From assembly GCA_028292485.1 (NCBI GenBank), contig JAQGMG010000053.1:1-64000 (forward strand): DNA of 64,000 nt, read 5' to 3'. Position 1 is the stretch's first letter. Every line of letters begins with the position of its first letter. The notes under the pieces were generated by a model that worked only from the letters and a program-made list of their open reading frames with translations, was not told the origin of the DNA and did not search any database. Position numbers and translations under genes: made by a program. Shown piece by piece: positions 39,136-49,487 of the stretch. This stretch comes from Rhodocyclales bacterium (GTDB taxonomy: Bacteria > Pseudomonadota > Gammaproteobacteria > Burkholderiales > Rhodocyclaceae).

Positions 39136-39854
39136 ATAGAGGCCCGGGGGTGCGTGCAATGGTGTTGAGCAGATATGTTGTTCTTTCGCTGTTAGCGACG
39201 TTTGTCGCGAGCGCGGCGCAAGGGATGGAGCCGGAAAAACTCTTCAAACTGGTCTCTCCCAGCGTCTGGCTGGTGCGCACGTTTGATCGCGATGGCCTGC
39301 CGCTGAGTTCGGGCTCGGCGGTGGTGATCCGCCCGCACGCACTCATTACCAATTGTCATGTTCTCGGCGAGGCCGGCTCTTTCTCTCTCGTCAAGGACAA
39401 GGTCAGCTTCAAGGGCAAGCTTGAACAAGTCGATCTGGAGCGCGATCTGTGCCTGATCGCTGTGACCGATGAGCACTTCAAGGCTCCGGCAGTCACTGTC
39501 GCCGATAGCGATCAGCTGACCGTAGGCCAGCGCGTGATGGCGCTTGGCAATCCGCGCGCACTGGAGATGACGCTATCGGACGGCCTGATCTCGCGTCTGC
39601 AAAAAAACGATGACGAGCAACTCGAGGCCATCCAGACTTCGGCACCGTTTTCACCAGGCTCCAGCGGTGGTGGCTTGTTCGACATGGAAGGCCGGCTGGT
39701 CGGCATCACGCAGCGCATCGACGTGCTGGCCGGCTCGCAGAATCTCAATTTCGCATTGCCGATCAATTGGTTGATGAACCTGACGGAACGCAGCAAGGTG
39801 CAGCTAGATGAGTACTATCGTGCGAATGCGAAGACCATGTCCATCTCAAAATGA
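39132..39854 (+). CDS. Exported trypsin-like (S1C/HtrA-like, no PDZ seen) serine protease
   Basis: GSAVVIRPHALITNCHVLGEA (His), RDLCLIAV (Asp), TSAPFSPGSSGGGLFD (Ser). Confidence 0.88.
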   Translation: MNRGPGVRAMVLSRYVVLSLLATFVASAAQGMEPEKLFKLVSPSVWLVRTFDRDGLPLSSGSAVVIRPHALITNCHVLGEAGSFSLVKDKVSFKGKLEQVDLERDLCLIAVTDEHFKAPAVTVADSDQLTVGQRVMALGNPRALEMTLSDGLISRLQKNDDEQLEAIQTSAPFSPGSSGGGLFDMEGRLVGITQRIDVLAGSQNLNFALPINWLMNLTERSKVQLDEYYRANAKTMSISK

Positions 39855-39907
39855 GAAGCAAGGAGCCGTGGGTGTGAGCCTCGAAAAATTTCGCGTGCGC
39901 TCAGAAA

Positions 39908-40264
39908 TTATTCATTCAGAATATGGATCGCATTGACGGCACAATTTGCGGTTGCAGAGTCGAGATTAAAAACGTGAATTTTTTTACCGGTAGCCAATGC
40001 AGTGAGCAAGAGGGCATAGATGACTTTTATGTTGTCTTTTTGCGTTGCTGAATCAGCACCAATGCCGTAATAGGTAAGCCACGTGCCTGCTGGGCAGGAC
40101 GTACCGCCGTTGGTGTCAATCTTGAAAATCAAATGGCTTGGCATACTGGCTGCGCTAATCGATGTTACTTGCGCATTGTATGCAGCCCAGTCAAATGGAC
40201 TTGATTGAGCCCGCGTGGATAGCATGGCAATTAGCATGGCGAATATGACCAGTGATGCTTTCAT
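39908..40264 (-). CDS. Small exported protein, unknown; faintly SubB/OB-fold-like
   Basis: Signal MKASLVIFAMLIAMLSTRAQS; HLIFKIDTNGGTSCPAGTWLTYYGIG...KKIHVFNLDSATANCAVNAIHILNE. Confidence 0.6.
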   Translation of the reverse strand: MKASLVIFAMLIAMLSTRAQSSPFDWAAYNAQVTSISAASMPSHLIFKIDTNGGTSCPAGTWLTYYGIGADSATQKDNIKVIYALLLTALATGKKIHVFNLDSATANCAVNAIHILNE

Positions 40265-40437
40265 GAGGTAGCTCCAGAAATTGTTCTTGTCAAAAGACAG
40301 TCTAGTTAAAGTCATTTACATTAAATATGTAAACGGTACTTATCCAAGATAAGAGTATCGCAAACACATATCTGTACTTTCAGGCGCAACTTATTTTGTC
40401 GCAAAGTGTGACAACAACGTTCTCAATGTGTCTACTT

Positions 40438-41778
40438 TTACAACTGATGCGCCGCCTTCACCGCCAGGTAACGATTGATTGCCTCCACCGCCAGCTTCTG
40501 CGGCGGTACATCGAGGCATAGCACGCCTTCCGCACGCAATCGCTTGAACGCTGCATCACGACTACGCCGATAGCCGGTTGCGGCGCCGAGGCGCGCTGCA
40601 TCGCGCAATTCCCCCACTTGTTGTGCTTGCGCCTCATCGAGTGCTGCTTCGCGCAGGCTGGCGACGAGGACAAGATGCCGCTGTCGTAGCAGGCGTGTTG
40701 CTGCCAGCAGGCTCTCGTCGTCTTCGTCGCGCAGATTGGTCAGCAACACGACCAGTGCACGCTTGCGTTCGTGCATCAGCAGCCGCTGCGCCGCACGTTC
40801 GAAGTCACTGGTCTGGATGCCGGGCTGCAGATCGTAGAGTGCCCCCAGCAGATTGCTGACCGTACTGGCCGAGCGCTGCGCAGGGACGAAGCGCTCCGGT
40901 CCGCCGAGCGTCATCAGGCCGACCCGGTCGCCGTGGCGCAGCGCGACGTAGGCGAGCATCAGCGCTGCATCCAGCGCATGGTCGAAGTGCGAGAGTGAGG
41001 CACTGGTCTGTCCGGACGACTGGCCCGGCTCTTCGTCGCGCGCGCCCATGCGCCGACCACAATCGACGAGCAGCAGGATGCGCTGGTCGCGTTCGTCCTG
41101 GTACTCGCGTGAAATCATCTTGCCCATGCGCGTGGTGGCCTTCCAGTCGATCTGGCGCAGCGAATCGCCTTCGCGATACTCACGCAGCTGGGCGAAGTCC
41201 ATGCCCTGCCCGCGTCGGCGGCGCTGCTGCAGGCCGAAGCTGGCATTGCGGTAGTCGACGGCGCGCAATGCGTGGCGCGCCAGCGGTGCGAAATTGGGAT
41301 AGACCTTCACGGCGTGCGGAGTACCGAGCCGCAATGAGCGCTGCCAGGCATGCAAAGGAGAGCCGGCGCGCAGACCGAGACAGTCGAATGCGTGATCGCC
41401 ACGCGCCATCGGGCGCACGCGGTAGCGTATGACAAAGGTATTGTTGCCGCGTGTGTCGAGCCGCGCAGGCAGGCCTTGCTGCTCGAAATCCTGTGGATGG
41501 TGATCGAAGGCCTCGGCGCCATGCGCCGCGCGACCGGACCAGTGCAAGCGGATTTCCACGGGTGACCATTCACCGAGAGGCAGGCTGCTGCTGACGACGC
41601 GCTGCATGGATGGCGACGGCTGCCAGCGTGCCAGCAGGAAGTCCGCGAAGCCCCACAGCAGGATCAGCGCTCCCGTGCCCTGCCAGGCAGGCAGCAGTAC
41701 CGGCATGAAGGCAGCGCAGATGCCCAGCACCAGCCAGGCGCCGAGCGCGACGAGGAGAGGCCGCGCCGGAACGATCAT
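40438..41778 (-). CDS. DUF58 domain protein
   Basis: QGMDFAQLREYREGDSLRQIDWKATTRMGKMISREYQDERDQRILLLVDCGRRM. Confidence 0.92.
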   Translation of the reverse strand: MIVPARPLLVALGAWLVLGICAAFMPVLLPAWQGTGALILLWGFADFLLARWQPSPSMQRVVSSSLPLGEWSPVEIRLHWSGRAAHGAEAFDHHPQDFEQQGLPARLDTRGNNTFVIRYRVRPMARGDHAFDCLGLRAGSPLHAWQRSLRLGTPHAVKVYPNFAPLARHALRAVDYRNASFGLQQRRRRGQGMDFAQLREYREGDSLRQIDWKATTRMGKMISREYQDERDQRILLLVDCGRRMGARDEEPGQSSGQTSASLSHFDHALDAALMLAYVALRHGDRVGLMTLGGPERFVPAQRSASTVSNLLGALYDLQPGIQTSDFERAAQRLLMHERKRALVVLLTNLRDEDDESLLAATRLLRQRHLVLVASLREAALDEAQAQQVGELRDAARLGAATGYRRSRDAAFKRLRAEGVLCLDVPPQKLAVEAINRYLAVKAAHQL

Positions 41779-42764
41779 GCGCGCGGCGCGTCGGTACGTG
41801 ACAGCAGCGTGGCGAGCACGCTGTCGACGCTCATGCCTTCGATTTCGGCTTCCGGAATGAGGCTGATGCGATGGCGCAGCGCGGGCAGCGCGATGCGCTT
41901 GATGTCGTCCGGCGTGACGAAATCGCGACCGGCCAGCAGTGCCAGCGCACGCGCCGCGCGCACTAGCGCAATGCCACCACGCGGCCCCGCACCGATGCCG
42001 ATGCCGGGCCACTCGCGCGTGGCGCGGACGATGCGAACGGCATAGTCCAGCACTGCTGCGTCGACGCGCAACGAGGCGGTGATCTGCTGCATGGCGACGA
42101 GTTGTTCGGGCGAGGCGATGGCGGTGATGGCCTCGACTTCGAGTCGATCACCGGTGCGGCCGTCGCACGAGGCTTGTACCAGCGCACGTTCATCTTCGAG
42201 TATCGGGTAGTCGATGAGTATCTTCAGCAGGAAGCGGTCGAGCTGTGCTTCAGGCAGCGCGTAGGTACCTTCCTGCTCGATGGGGTTCTGCGTCGCCAGC
42301 ACGAGAAACGGTGGCGGCAGCGGCAGCGGCTTGCCTTCGATGGTGACCTGACCTTCCTGCATCACTTCGAGCAGGGCAGCCTGCGTCTTGGCCGGCGCAC
42401 GATTGATTTCGTCAGCCAGGATCAGGTTGGCGAACACCGGGCCGCGGCGCATCACGAACTGGCTGCTGCGTGCGTCGTAAAGCGTATGGCCGGTGATGTC
42501 GGCAGGCATCAGGTCCGGCGTGAACTGGATGCGTGCGAACTGGCCGCCAAAGGTGCGTGCCAGCGCTTTGACGAGCAATGTCTTGCCCAGGCCGGGCACC
42601 CCTTCGAGCAGGATGTGTCCGCCCGCCAGCAGCGCACAGAGCGTGTGTTCGACGGTCGCGTGCTGGCCCACAAAAACGCGGCCGATGGCGGCGCGTAGTT
42701 GCTCCGCCAATGCGCTGGCTTCGTGCGGTGTGGTGGGCAGATTGCTGTTCATCTCGTTTGTCAT
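41775..42764 (-). CDS. MoxR family AAA+ ATPase
   Basis: LLEGVPGLGKTLLVKALA, GPVFANLILADEINRAPAKTQAALLEVMQEGQVTIEG. Confidence 0.95.
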   Translation of the reverse strand: MTNEMNSNLPTTPHEASALAEQLRAAIGRVFVGQHATVEHTLCALLAGGHILLEGVPGLGKTLLVKALARTFGGQFARIQFTPDLMPADITGHTLYDARSSQFVMRRGPVFANLILADEINRAPAKTQAALLEVMQEGQVTIEGKPLPLPPPFLVLATQNPIEQEGTYALPEAQLDRFLLKILIDYPILEDERALVQASCDGRTGDRLEVEAITAIASPEQLVAMQQITASLRVDAAVLDYAVRIVRATREWPGIGIGAGPRGGIALVRAARALALLAGRDFVTPDDIKRIALPALRHRISLIPEAEIEGMSVDSVLATLLSRTDAPRA

Positions 42765-44074
42765 ACTCTGCTTCCTTCTGGGGAAAATGTGTTCTGCATG
42801 CGGCTGCAATGTCTGCGCAAGGTCGCGAGCGTGCGGCTGCGGCGCTGGAAGTCCTGTGCATCGGCGGGTTGCGGTGTGAGCGCGAGCGTGACCTCGTGCA
42901 GATCGAGCGCCGCGATGTGCGCACCCAGCGCCGGCAACGATTCGATCTCCGGGTGACGACTGCGCAGATGTGTCAGCCGGATCGCGACGTCTTCGCGCAG
43001 CGGCGCGATCAGCGCTTCGTATTGCTTCTCGCGCAGCAGGAAGTCGCCTGTTGCGCTGAGATGCTCGAGCAGACCTGGACGTTTTGGTGCAATGCCCGGC
43101 AATAGCGGGCCGAAGCGCGGCATGGCCCGCCATAGCAGGGCGGCGAGCAGCACGGCGAGCGCAATCAGGGCTTCTCCGGCATGTTGTATGAGCCAGGTGC
43201 CGAGCCCCGGATACTCTGCTGTCAGCGCAATGAACACCGGGCGCTGATCCATTGGTAGGGTCATCAGGCGCATGAAGAGTCCTGCATGATCATTGTCTTC
43301 AATGGTGGCATTGCCAAAGGGCGCGAAGGCGCCGGCCGTGACGGTGCCTTCACCGATCCGCCAGCGCGCATAGACGCTGTGTTCCTCCTGTTCCTGAGCG
43401 CGCGCCCTGGCGGGCCGGTCGCTATGAAAGGCACGTGGCGGCAGCTGCGTGCCATCCCGCACGCCATCCTTATCGCTATCCGCATCACCATCGGCCTGTT
43501 CGTCAGCAGAGAGTCCCTTGACTTGATCGAAATAACCTGGCAAGACAGCAGCCCACTGCATCGTGGCGTCAACATTGAACACGACCGCATTGCGCAGATC
43601 GGTGTTGAGCGGCTCGTCATCCACGCTGATGGTTTGCTGCGCTGAGGAAGTGACGTTCCACCCCAGCGTCTCTACGCCGAGCGCCTGCAGCAGAAGGTCC
43701 GGATCGCTGCGGCGGCTTAGTGGCAGGACAAGATGCCCGCCGCGTCGTACCCAGCTCACCAGCTTTGCGGCTTGCTTGCGATTATTGAAGAGGGCAGGGC
43801 TGTCGAGCAGCAGTGTGCTGTGCTCGGCCAGGCCATCCAGCGCGATGGCGTCATCCAGACGTTTGGCCGGGTAGCCCGACTGTGTCAGCAGCAACATGCC
43901 GGCGTAATACGGATTGTGGCGCGCTTCGCCGTTGATGCCGCTGCGCGTGGTTTCTTCCTGCCACTCCAGGTGCGCCACGACGTAGGCGGCGAATACAACG
44001 AGACTGATGGCAACCGCAATGCGCAGCCACGAAATGCCTGAGAGTGCGTGCCGCTTGTTTTTTTGTTCAGCCAC
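42761..44074 (-). CDS. DUF4350 domain membrane protein
   Basis: NPYYAGMLLLTQSGYPAKRL, SWVRRGGHLVLPL; GTG start overlapping upstream stop. Confidence 0.82.
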   Translation of the reverse strand: MAEQKNKRHALSGISWLRIAVAISLVVFAAYVVAHLEWQEETTRSGINGEARHNPYYAGMLLLTQSGYPAKRLDDAIALDGLAEHSTLLLDSPALFNNRKQAAKLVSWVRRGGHLVLPLSRRSDPDLLLQALGVETLGWNVTSSAQQTISVDDEPLNTDLRNAVVFNVDATMQWAAVLPGYFDQVKGLSADEQADGDADSDKDGVRDGTQLPPRAFHSDRPARARAQEQEEHSVYARWRIGEGTVTAGAFAPFGNATIEDNDHAGLFMRLMTLPMDQRPVFIALTAEYPGLGTWLIQHAGEALIALAVLLAALLWRAMPRFGPLLPGIAPKRPGLLEHLSATGDFLLREKQYEALIAPLREDVAIRLTHLRSRHPEIESLPALGAHIAALDLHEVTLALTPQPADAQDFQRRSRTLATLRRHCSRMQNTFSPEGSRV

Positions 44075-45707
44075 GGCGTGCCTCCGTTGGCGTCGAGAAA
44101 TGGCGTGGCCATTCGCTGCACAGTGTTTCGACATCGGCCACTGCCAGAATGCGATGTGCATAGGCGAGTTCCTGCCATTTGCCGAGCAACCTGGCGAGAT
44201 AGACGAAGCGTGCATTGGCATGCTGGCGCACGCGGTCGAGACAGTCCCCCTCGGTGTCACCGCGTGTGAAAGGCACATGGTCACGATAGGCGAGCACCGA
44301 CAAAGCCCCGCGGAACAGCAGACTCATCGCTTCCCGCGTACGGCCATCGTGCAGTAACTGGCGGGCGGCCGCTGCCACATCGGCCGGCAGCGATTGCGGC
44401 CGAATGTCGAAGCCAGCGAGCTCGGCAGGTGGTGCCGTGCGGCGCGCAACACGCTTCCAGCCACGCGAATAACGCAGGATGACGTAGACCGCTGCCAGCG
44501 CCAGGCAGGCGATCAGCAGCCAGCCACCAACGCGCCCCAAGGTACCCAGGATCTTGCCGAATCCGTGCAATAGCTTGCTGAAGGCAAGCAGCCAGTCTTT
44601 CAGCCAATCGGGGAAATTCCAGGGCTTGTCGTCGGCGCTGTCGTCCCTGCGCCAGCGCAGTACGGAATGTTTTTCGTCCTTGCCGAATTCCGGGCGCTGC
44701 ATGATCTGTTTGAGCACATCCGGCGCATTCGTGATGGCTCTGCGCTGCGCCGGATCAAGCGGCTTGGCGGCAGGCTGCGGCACCTCGTCGCCGGGGGTGA
44801 CCAGCGGTTCGGAAGCATCTGCTTCCTGACCGGCGAAAGGCGGATCGATCTCCGCCGCCGTTGCTCGACCCGGCAGAGCGATCGCGGCAGCGGTGACCAC
44901 ACAGAATGCAAACAGCATGGACAGCAGCGCCGCGCCAGCACGTGCTGCAGCATGGCTGTGGGCAACGCGGCGCAATTGCAGCTCGACGTCCCACGCTTCC
45001 AGATCATTGCGCCGCTTCAGATAAAGCATGAACCCGCCGGCTACATACATCGGCTCAAGCGCCAGATGACAAGCCACATAAAGGATCATCGCCAGCTGGC
45101 CGACCACGCGCACGTTGTCTTGCTGGCTCATCAGCGTATCCCAGCCGACCTGCTCCATGATCTCGTTTGGCACCAGCAGCACACATAGCGCGAACAGGCT
45201 CAAGGTGAGAATCGATTCCAGCGTCTGCCAGGCAATGCATTGCCAGGTGGCGGCACCCGAGACGCGGCGCGAGATGAGCGTGCGCCGCTGGCGCGCTGCG
45301 GCGCCGTGCAAGCCTTCGAGCGCCTCGACCGGCATACGCAAACTGCGCTGCAAGCCGATGCGGCGCCACGTCAGGGCACCGAACAGATTGCGTGGCGCAA
45401 GCAGCCGCGGCAAGGCGCGTAGCGTACTGCGTACGCTCGGGACCGCGTCGAACACAGCGTGGCTGATCACGTGCAGGACGATGCGATCAAAGGCCGGACG
45501 CAGCCACCACATCAACAGCACGGCCCAGCCCGGGTGACGCATCGCGATGCCAAGGATGCCGATGATGAGGAGCGCGCAAGGCAATGTCACTGCCAACCAG
45601 GATGCATAAATGGCGCGTGCGTGCCGCATCGTCAGACGCACGCCCAGGTCAAGCGCTTCCCATGCGTTGCGCGGCCGCAGTTCGATGGACAGGCGTTCAA
45701 GTTCCAT
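44067..45707 (-). CDS. DUF4129 domain membrane protein
   Basis: C-terminal AREAMSLLFRGALSVL..HVPFTRGDTEGDCLDRVR type motif; multiple TM segments. Confidence 0.82.
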   Translation of the reverse strand: MELERLSIELRPRNAWEALDLGVRLTMRHARAIYASWLAVTLPCALLIIGILGIAMRHPGWAVLLMWWLRPAFDRIVLHVISHAVFDAVPSVRSTLRALPRLLAPRNLFGALTWRRIGLQRSLRMPVEALEGLHGAAARQRRTLISRRVSGAATWQCIAWQTLESILTLSLFALCVLLVPNEIMEQVGWDTLMSQQDNVRVVGQLAMILYVACHLALEPMYVAGGFMLYLKRRNDLEAWDVELQLRRVAHSHAAARAGAALLSMLFAFCVVTAAAIALPGRATAAEIDPPFAGQEADASEPLVTPGDEVPQPAAKPLDPAQRRAITNAPDVLKQIMQRPEFGKDEKHSVLRWRRDDSADDKPWNFPDWLKDWLLAFSKLLHGFGKILGTLGRVGGWLLIACLALAAVYVILRYSRGWKRVARRTAPPAELAGFDIRPQSLPADVAAAARQLLHDGRTREAMSLLFRGALSVLAYRDHVPFTRGDTEGDCLDRVRQHANARFVYLARLLGKWQELAYAHRILAVADVETLCSEWPRHFSTPTEARRG

Positions 45708-46680
45708 CGTGGCGCCCGGCGAGTGCGAAGTAGGCAAGCGTCAGTGCGCAGAGCACGCCGCCGACAGCCAGCTTGATCGTCAGATCGAGTTTGAGCGGCG
45801 ACCAGAAGGCTTCGGTGAGCGCGGCGGCAAACAGCATGACCGCCAGACCACAAACCATTCCGATGATGCTGCGCCCCGCCTGGCGCAGCGCCGCCCCGCG
45901 CGACATGCGGCGGGGGGCCAGAATGGCTGCGCCAAGTTTGAGGCCGGCGGCGCCAGAGAGCACGATGGCGCCCAGTTCAAAAGTGCTGTGGCCGACGACG
46001 AAGGAATAGAAGTTGCCGGCGAGGCCGGCCTCGCCCAGCCGTGCCGCGACCACGCCGATGGAAAGGCCGTTGTAGATCAGGTAGAACACTGTCAACACAC
46101 CGGCAGTCAGACCGCCCGCGAAGCAACGGAAGGCGATGCTGACATTGTTGTACACGTAGAAACCGAACATCTGGAAGTCGGTCGACGCGTCACGAGCGAC
46201 TCTGCCGAGCGAACGCGATTCGTTACCGTACATCGTTTCGAAATTGGCAACCTGCTCGGGCGAGAGCATCAGGTAGGCGAAATCCGGCCACTGGTGGACC
46301 GCCAGCATTGCAGCCAGCATCGGGCCGAAGAACAGCAGAGCGGAAGCAAGTACCCATTTGGCATTGGCGCGGACATCGGCCGCGAAACCGCCGCTTGCAT
46401 AATGCAGGACACGCTGGCCGAAGCCGCTCTGCGCGCCATACAGCTCGTCATGACCGAGTTGTGCCAGGCGATGCAGATATTCGACCAGTGCCTGCGTATA
46501 GCCCCGGTCTCGTGCCAATGCCAGTTGCAGGCAAACGAGACGGTAGCGCTCGGGCATCTCGCTGTTGGCGAAGGGCGCTGTTGCGATGTCCTTCTTGCGA
46601 CGTTTGCCATGCCACTTCAGCCAGGCCTCAAAAGCCTGCCAGCTCGCCTCGTTTTGCTGTTCAAACTGTTCCTGCTTCAT
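45697..46680 (-). CDS. SpoIIM (stage II sporulation protein M) family membrane protein
   Basis: YVYNNVSIAFRCFAGGLTAGVLTVFYLIYNGLSIGVV, YSFVVGHSTFELGAIVLSGAAGLKLG. Confidence 0.9.
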   Translation of the reverse strand: MKQEQFEQQNEASWQAFEAWLKWHGKRRKKDIATAPFANSEMPERYRLVCLQLALARDRGYTQALVEYLHRLAQLGHDELYGAQSGFGQRVLHYASGGFAADVRANAKWVLASALLFFGPMLAAMLAVHQWPDFAYLMLSPEQVANFETMYGNESRSLGRVARDASTDFQMFGFYVYNNVSIAFRCFAGGLTAGVLTVFYLIYNGLSIGVVAARLGEAGLAGNFYSFVVGHSTFELGAIVLSGAAGLKLGAAILAPRRMSRGAALRQAGRSIIGMVCGLAVMLFAAALTEAFWSPLKLDLTIKLAVGGVLCALTLAYFALAGRHDGT

Positions 46681-47408
46681 GCCTGTCGTCCCACCAGATG
46701 ATTGGCGAGCCCCACTAGGCGTGCGGCCCCGCGCGGCCCACGTGTCTGGCTGGCTTGCGGATCGGACAGATAGGGAACAAGGTCAGCCAGCTCTTCCTGG
46801 CGCGCCGGTGTCAGGTTGCTGGCACGCTCGGCAAAAGCCAGCAAGGCACGTTGCGTCATGCGATCCAGCGGCTCTTCAGGCGCCAGTGGTGGTGCCGTCG
46901 CAATGACTGGCAGGCCGCCCAGTGCGTCGCGATACACCACGATGGTGCCTGCCACGATATCGCCAAGCCGGCGGAATTCACGATGCAGCAGCATGCTTGC
47001 AATGCCGATGCCATATGCGAACGGCAGGAAATCGGCAGCGCGCAAGAGATTGCGCGTGAGCGACGGCCCCCAGCCTATTGGTGTGCCGTTGTCGTTCAGC
47101 ACTTTCAAACCCAGCGAGCGCTTGCCCGGTGTGGCGCCGCCACCGAGTACTTCGAAAAGCACGGGGTAGAACCATTCGAGCAGGAAGTACACCAGCAGCA
47201 TGATGCCGCCGCCGAACTTGCCGAGCAGCGACAGCGGAATGCCAAGAGCCATCGTGATCCCCATGCGTACGGCCATGTCGATCAACCAGGCAAGCGAGCG
47301 CACCAACAGCCCCGCTGGATGCAGCTGCAGTTCGATCAGTTCAGGTGTGGTGACAGGGCGCAGGGTGTCTAGCATGCGCGAATACCGGCGCCGCTCGGGC
47401 GGCATCAT
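46677..47408 (-). CDS. RDD family membrane protein
   Basis: PAGLLVRSLAWLIDMAVRMG, LGGGATPGKRSLGLKVLNDNGTPIGWG; start may be 47375. Confidence 0.92.
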   Translation of the reverse strand: MMPPERRRYSRMLDTLRPVTTPELIELQLHPAGLLVRSLAWLIDMAVRMGITMALGIPLSLLGKFGGGIMLLVYFLLEWFYPVLFEVLGGGATPGKRSLGLKVLNDNGTPIGWGPSLTRNLLRAADFLPFAYGIGIASMLLHREFRRLGDIVAGTIVVYRDALGGLPVIATAPPLAPEEPLDRMTQRALLAFAERASNLTPARQEELADLVPYLSDPQASQTRGPRGAARLVGLANHLVGRQA

Positions 47409-47425
47409 GAGGTCAGAGAACAGGC

Positions 47426-48217
47426 TTACTCTTGTATGTAAATGTCACGATATCCGACGTAGGCCGACGTCCATACCAGCGGACCCAATATCAGCCAGCC
47501 CAGGAAAACAGGCAGACTTGCCAAGATGGACCACACGATGAAGCTCAGGCCGTACACGAGACCAGGAAGTATGTTTTTCATGCTGCCATTGAAGCTCATC
47601 TTCATTGCGTCGAAAACGGGTACGTCATGCAGCACGATCAGCGCTGGCGCATACCAAACGGCAGCATACACAAACATCGATGCGATGATTGCAGCCAACC
47701 CCATAAGCATTAGCGTACCCACACCGAGACTTGCCATGATTTTCGGAAAATTCTGGACTGTCGCGTAAGCACCGAGGATGCTCAATCCTGCAACAAGCGC
47801 AATCAGAAGCATGACGATCAGCATCAGAACGAAAGTCATGAGGCCGAGCCCGGCAAGCGGGCCGAGCTTCCGCTCGAAACCGGCAAACAAATCGCCAATT
47901 CGCAGATCGCCCGTAACGCGCTGATTTTCACAGGCGATCATGATGCCCCCCATCAACACCGGCATTAGCAGCATGGTGAACATGTTGATGAAGGGAATGA
48001 AGGATACGATGACATAGACGATCAGGAAGATCACGAAAACGCCGACCCAACTTCCTGCTTGCTGTTTGAACATTTCCCAGCCGTCGCCAATCCAGCCAAT
48101 TCCGTTTCCCGCTGGAACGCGACGTCCATCAAGAATCAACGAACCGCTGTCACCCAGTTGAAATGCATCTTCGACGATTGCGCCAGGTGGCGCATAAGGA
48201 TTATTCGACTGATTCAC
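47426..48217 (-). CDS. BPSS1780-like membrane protein
   Basis: NPYAPPGA N-terminus, several TM helices, MIACENQRVTGDLRIGDLFAGF; GTG start with ggggaaa. Confidence 0.75.
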   Translation of the reverse strand: MNQSNNPYAPPGAIVEDAFQLGDSGSLILDGRRVPAGNGIGWIGDGWEMFKQQAGSWVGVFVIFLIVYVIVSFIPFINMFTMLLMPVLMGGIMIACENQRVTGDLRIGDLFAGFERKLGPLAGLGLMTFVLMLIVMLLIALVAGLSILGAYATVQNFPKIMASLGVGTLMLMGLAAIIASMFVYAAVWYAPALIVLHDVPVFDAMKMSFNGSMKNILPGLVYGLSFIVWSILASLPVFLGWLILGPLVWTSAYVGYRDIYIQE

Positions 48218-48359
48218 CGCTTTCCCCGTATCATTTTTTTGGCTGGGCACCGCGTGAGGTGTGCGCAACGGGGAACATGCTATATGAAAAATGACTGATG
48301 CAAGCGCTTGTGATGGCGGTGTGCCCCTTTGTGCAAAAGAGGTCAGCGTGGCGGCACGA

Positions 48360-49364
48360 TTAAACCCAATCGCGCGCCGTAAGGAACTCGGTATATAGCC
48401 GCTCTTCCGGGCTGCCTGCTTCCGGATGCCAGTCGTAGCGCCAGTTCACGACTGGTGGCATCGACATGAGGATGGATTCCGTGCGGCCGCCTGATTGCAG
48501 GCCGAACAATGTGCCGCGGTCGGATACCAGATTGAATTCGACGTAGCGGCCGCGACGGTAGGCCTGGAAGTCGCGCTCACGCTCGCCATATGGCGTATCG
48601 CGATGGCGTTCTATGATGGGTAGATAGGCATCGAGGAATGCATCGCCGACGCTGGCCGTCAGGCTGAAGCATTGTTCGAAGCCCAGCTCGTTGAAGTCGT
48701 CGAAAAACAGGCCGCCGACGCCGCGTGGTTCGTTGCGATGCTTGAGAAAGAAATAGCGATCACACCACGCCTTGAAGCGTGGATGCAGCTCCGCTCCGAA
48801 CGGGGTAACCGCCATGCGGCAGACCTGGTGAAAATGCCGCACGTCTTCTTCGGCGGGGTAATAGGGCGTGAGATCCATGCCGCCACCGAACCACCAGCTC
48901 GGGTTCACGGTCGCATTCCTGGGCTTGGTCTGACGTGTCCTGGGCGCCGGGACATCCTGGCGGCGCAGCGGTGAAGCGGCGAAGCGCGGGGCCGGTGTTT
49001 CGTCCATGTCGGCGATGCTTTCCCCGCGTGTCGAGAAAAAGCGCACGTTCATGTGCACCGTCGGGCAATAGGGATTGCGCGGGTGCAGCACCAGAGACAC
49101 GCCCAAGGCTTCATAAGCGGCACCTTCGAGTTCCGGGCGATTGGCGCTCGCCGAAGGAGGCAGCTTGTCGCCTATGACATGCGAGAAGTTGACGCCGCCG
49201 CGTTCGAAGAAATTACCGTTTTCGATTACACGTGTGATGCCACTGCCGCCGTCGGGGCGCTGCCAGCTGTCGGTGTGGAATGTTTTGCCGTCGAATGCTT
49301 CGAGCGAAGCGACAATGCGGCTTTGCAGTTCAAGCAGGTAGGAGCGTACGGTGGTTGCTGGCAT
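48360..49364 (-). CDS. hemF: Oxygen-dependent coproporphyrinogen-III oxidase
   Basis: [39 protein letters not shown]. Confidence 0.98.
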   Translation of the reverse strand: MPATTVRSYLLELQSRIVASLEAFDGKTFHTDSWQRPDGGSGITRVIENGNFFERGGVNFSHVIGDKLPPSASANRPELEGAAYEALGVSLVLHPRNPYCPTVHMNVRFFSTRGESIADMDETPAPRFAASPLRRQDVPAPRTRQTKPRNATVNPSWWFGGGMDLTPYYPAEEDVRHFHQVCRMAVTPFGAELHPRFKAWCDRYFFLKHRNEPRGVGGLFFDDFNELGFEQCFSLTASVGDAFLDAYLPIIERHRDTPYGERERDFQAYRRGRYVEFNLVSDRGTLFGLQSGGRTESILMSMPPVVNWRYDWHPEAGSPEERLYTEFLTARDWV

Positions 49365-49487
49365 TGTTCAGTCTAGTCACTCAGCTGTGCGTATTTGGGA
49401 CGGACCACGCAGTGTGACCATTGTTTTCAGAATATGGCGTGATGTATGCCCTATTGAGCATCGTCCATTGGGACATGCCAACACGCC

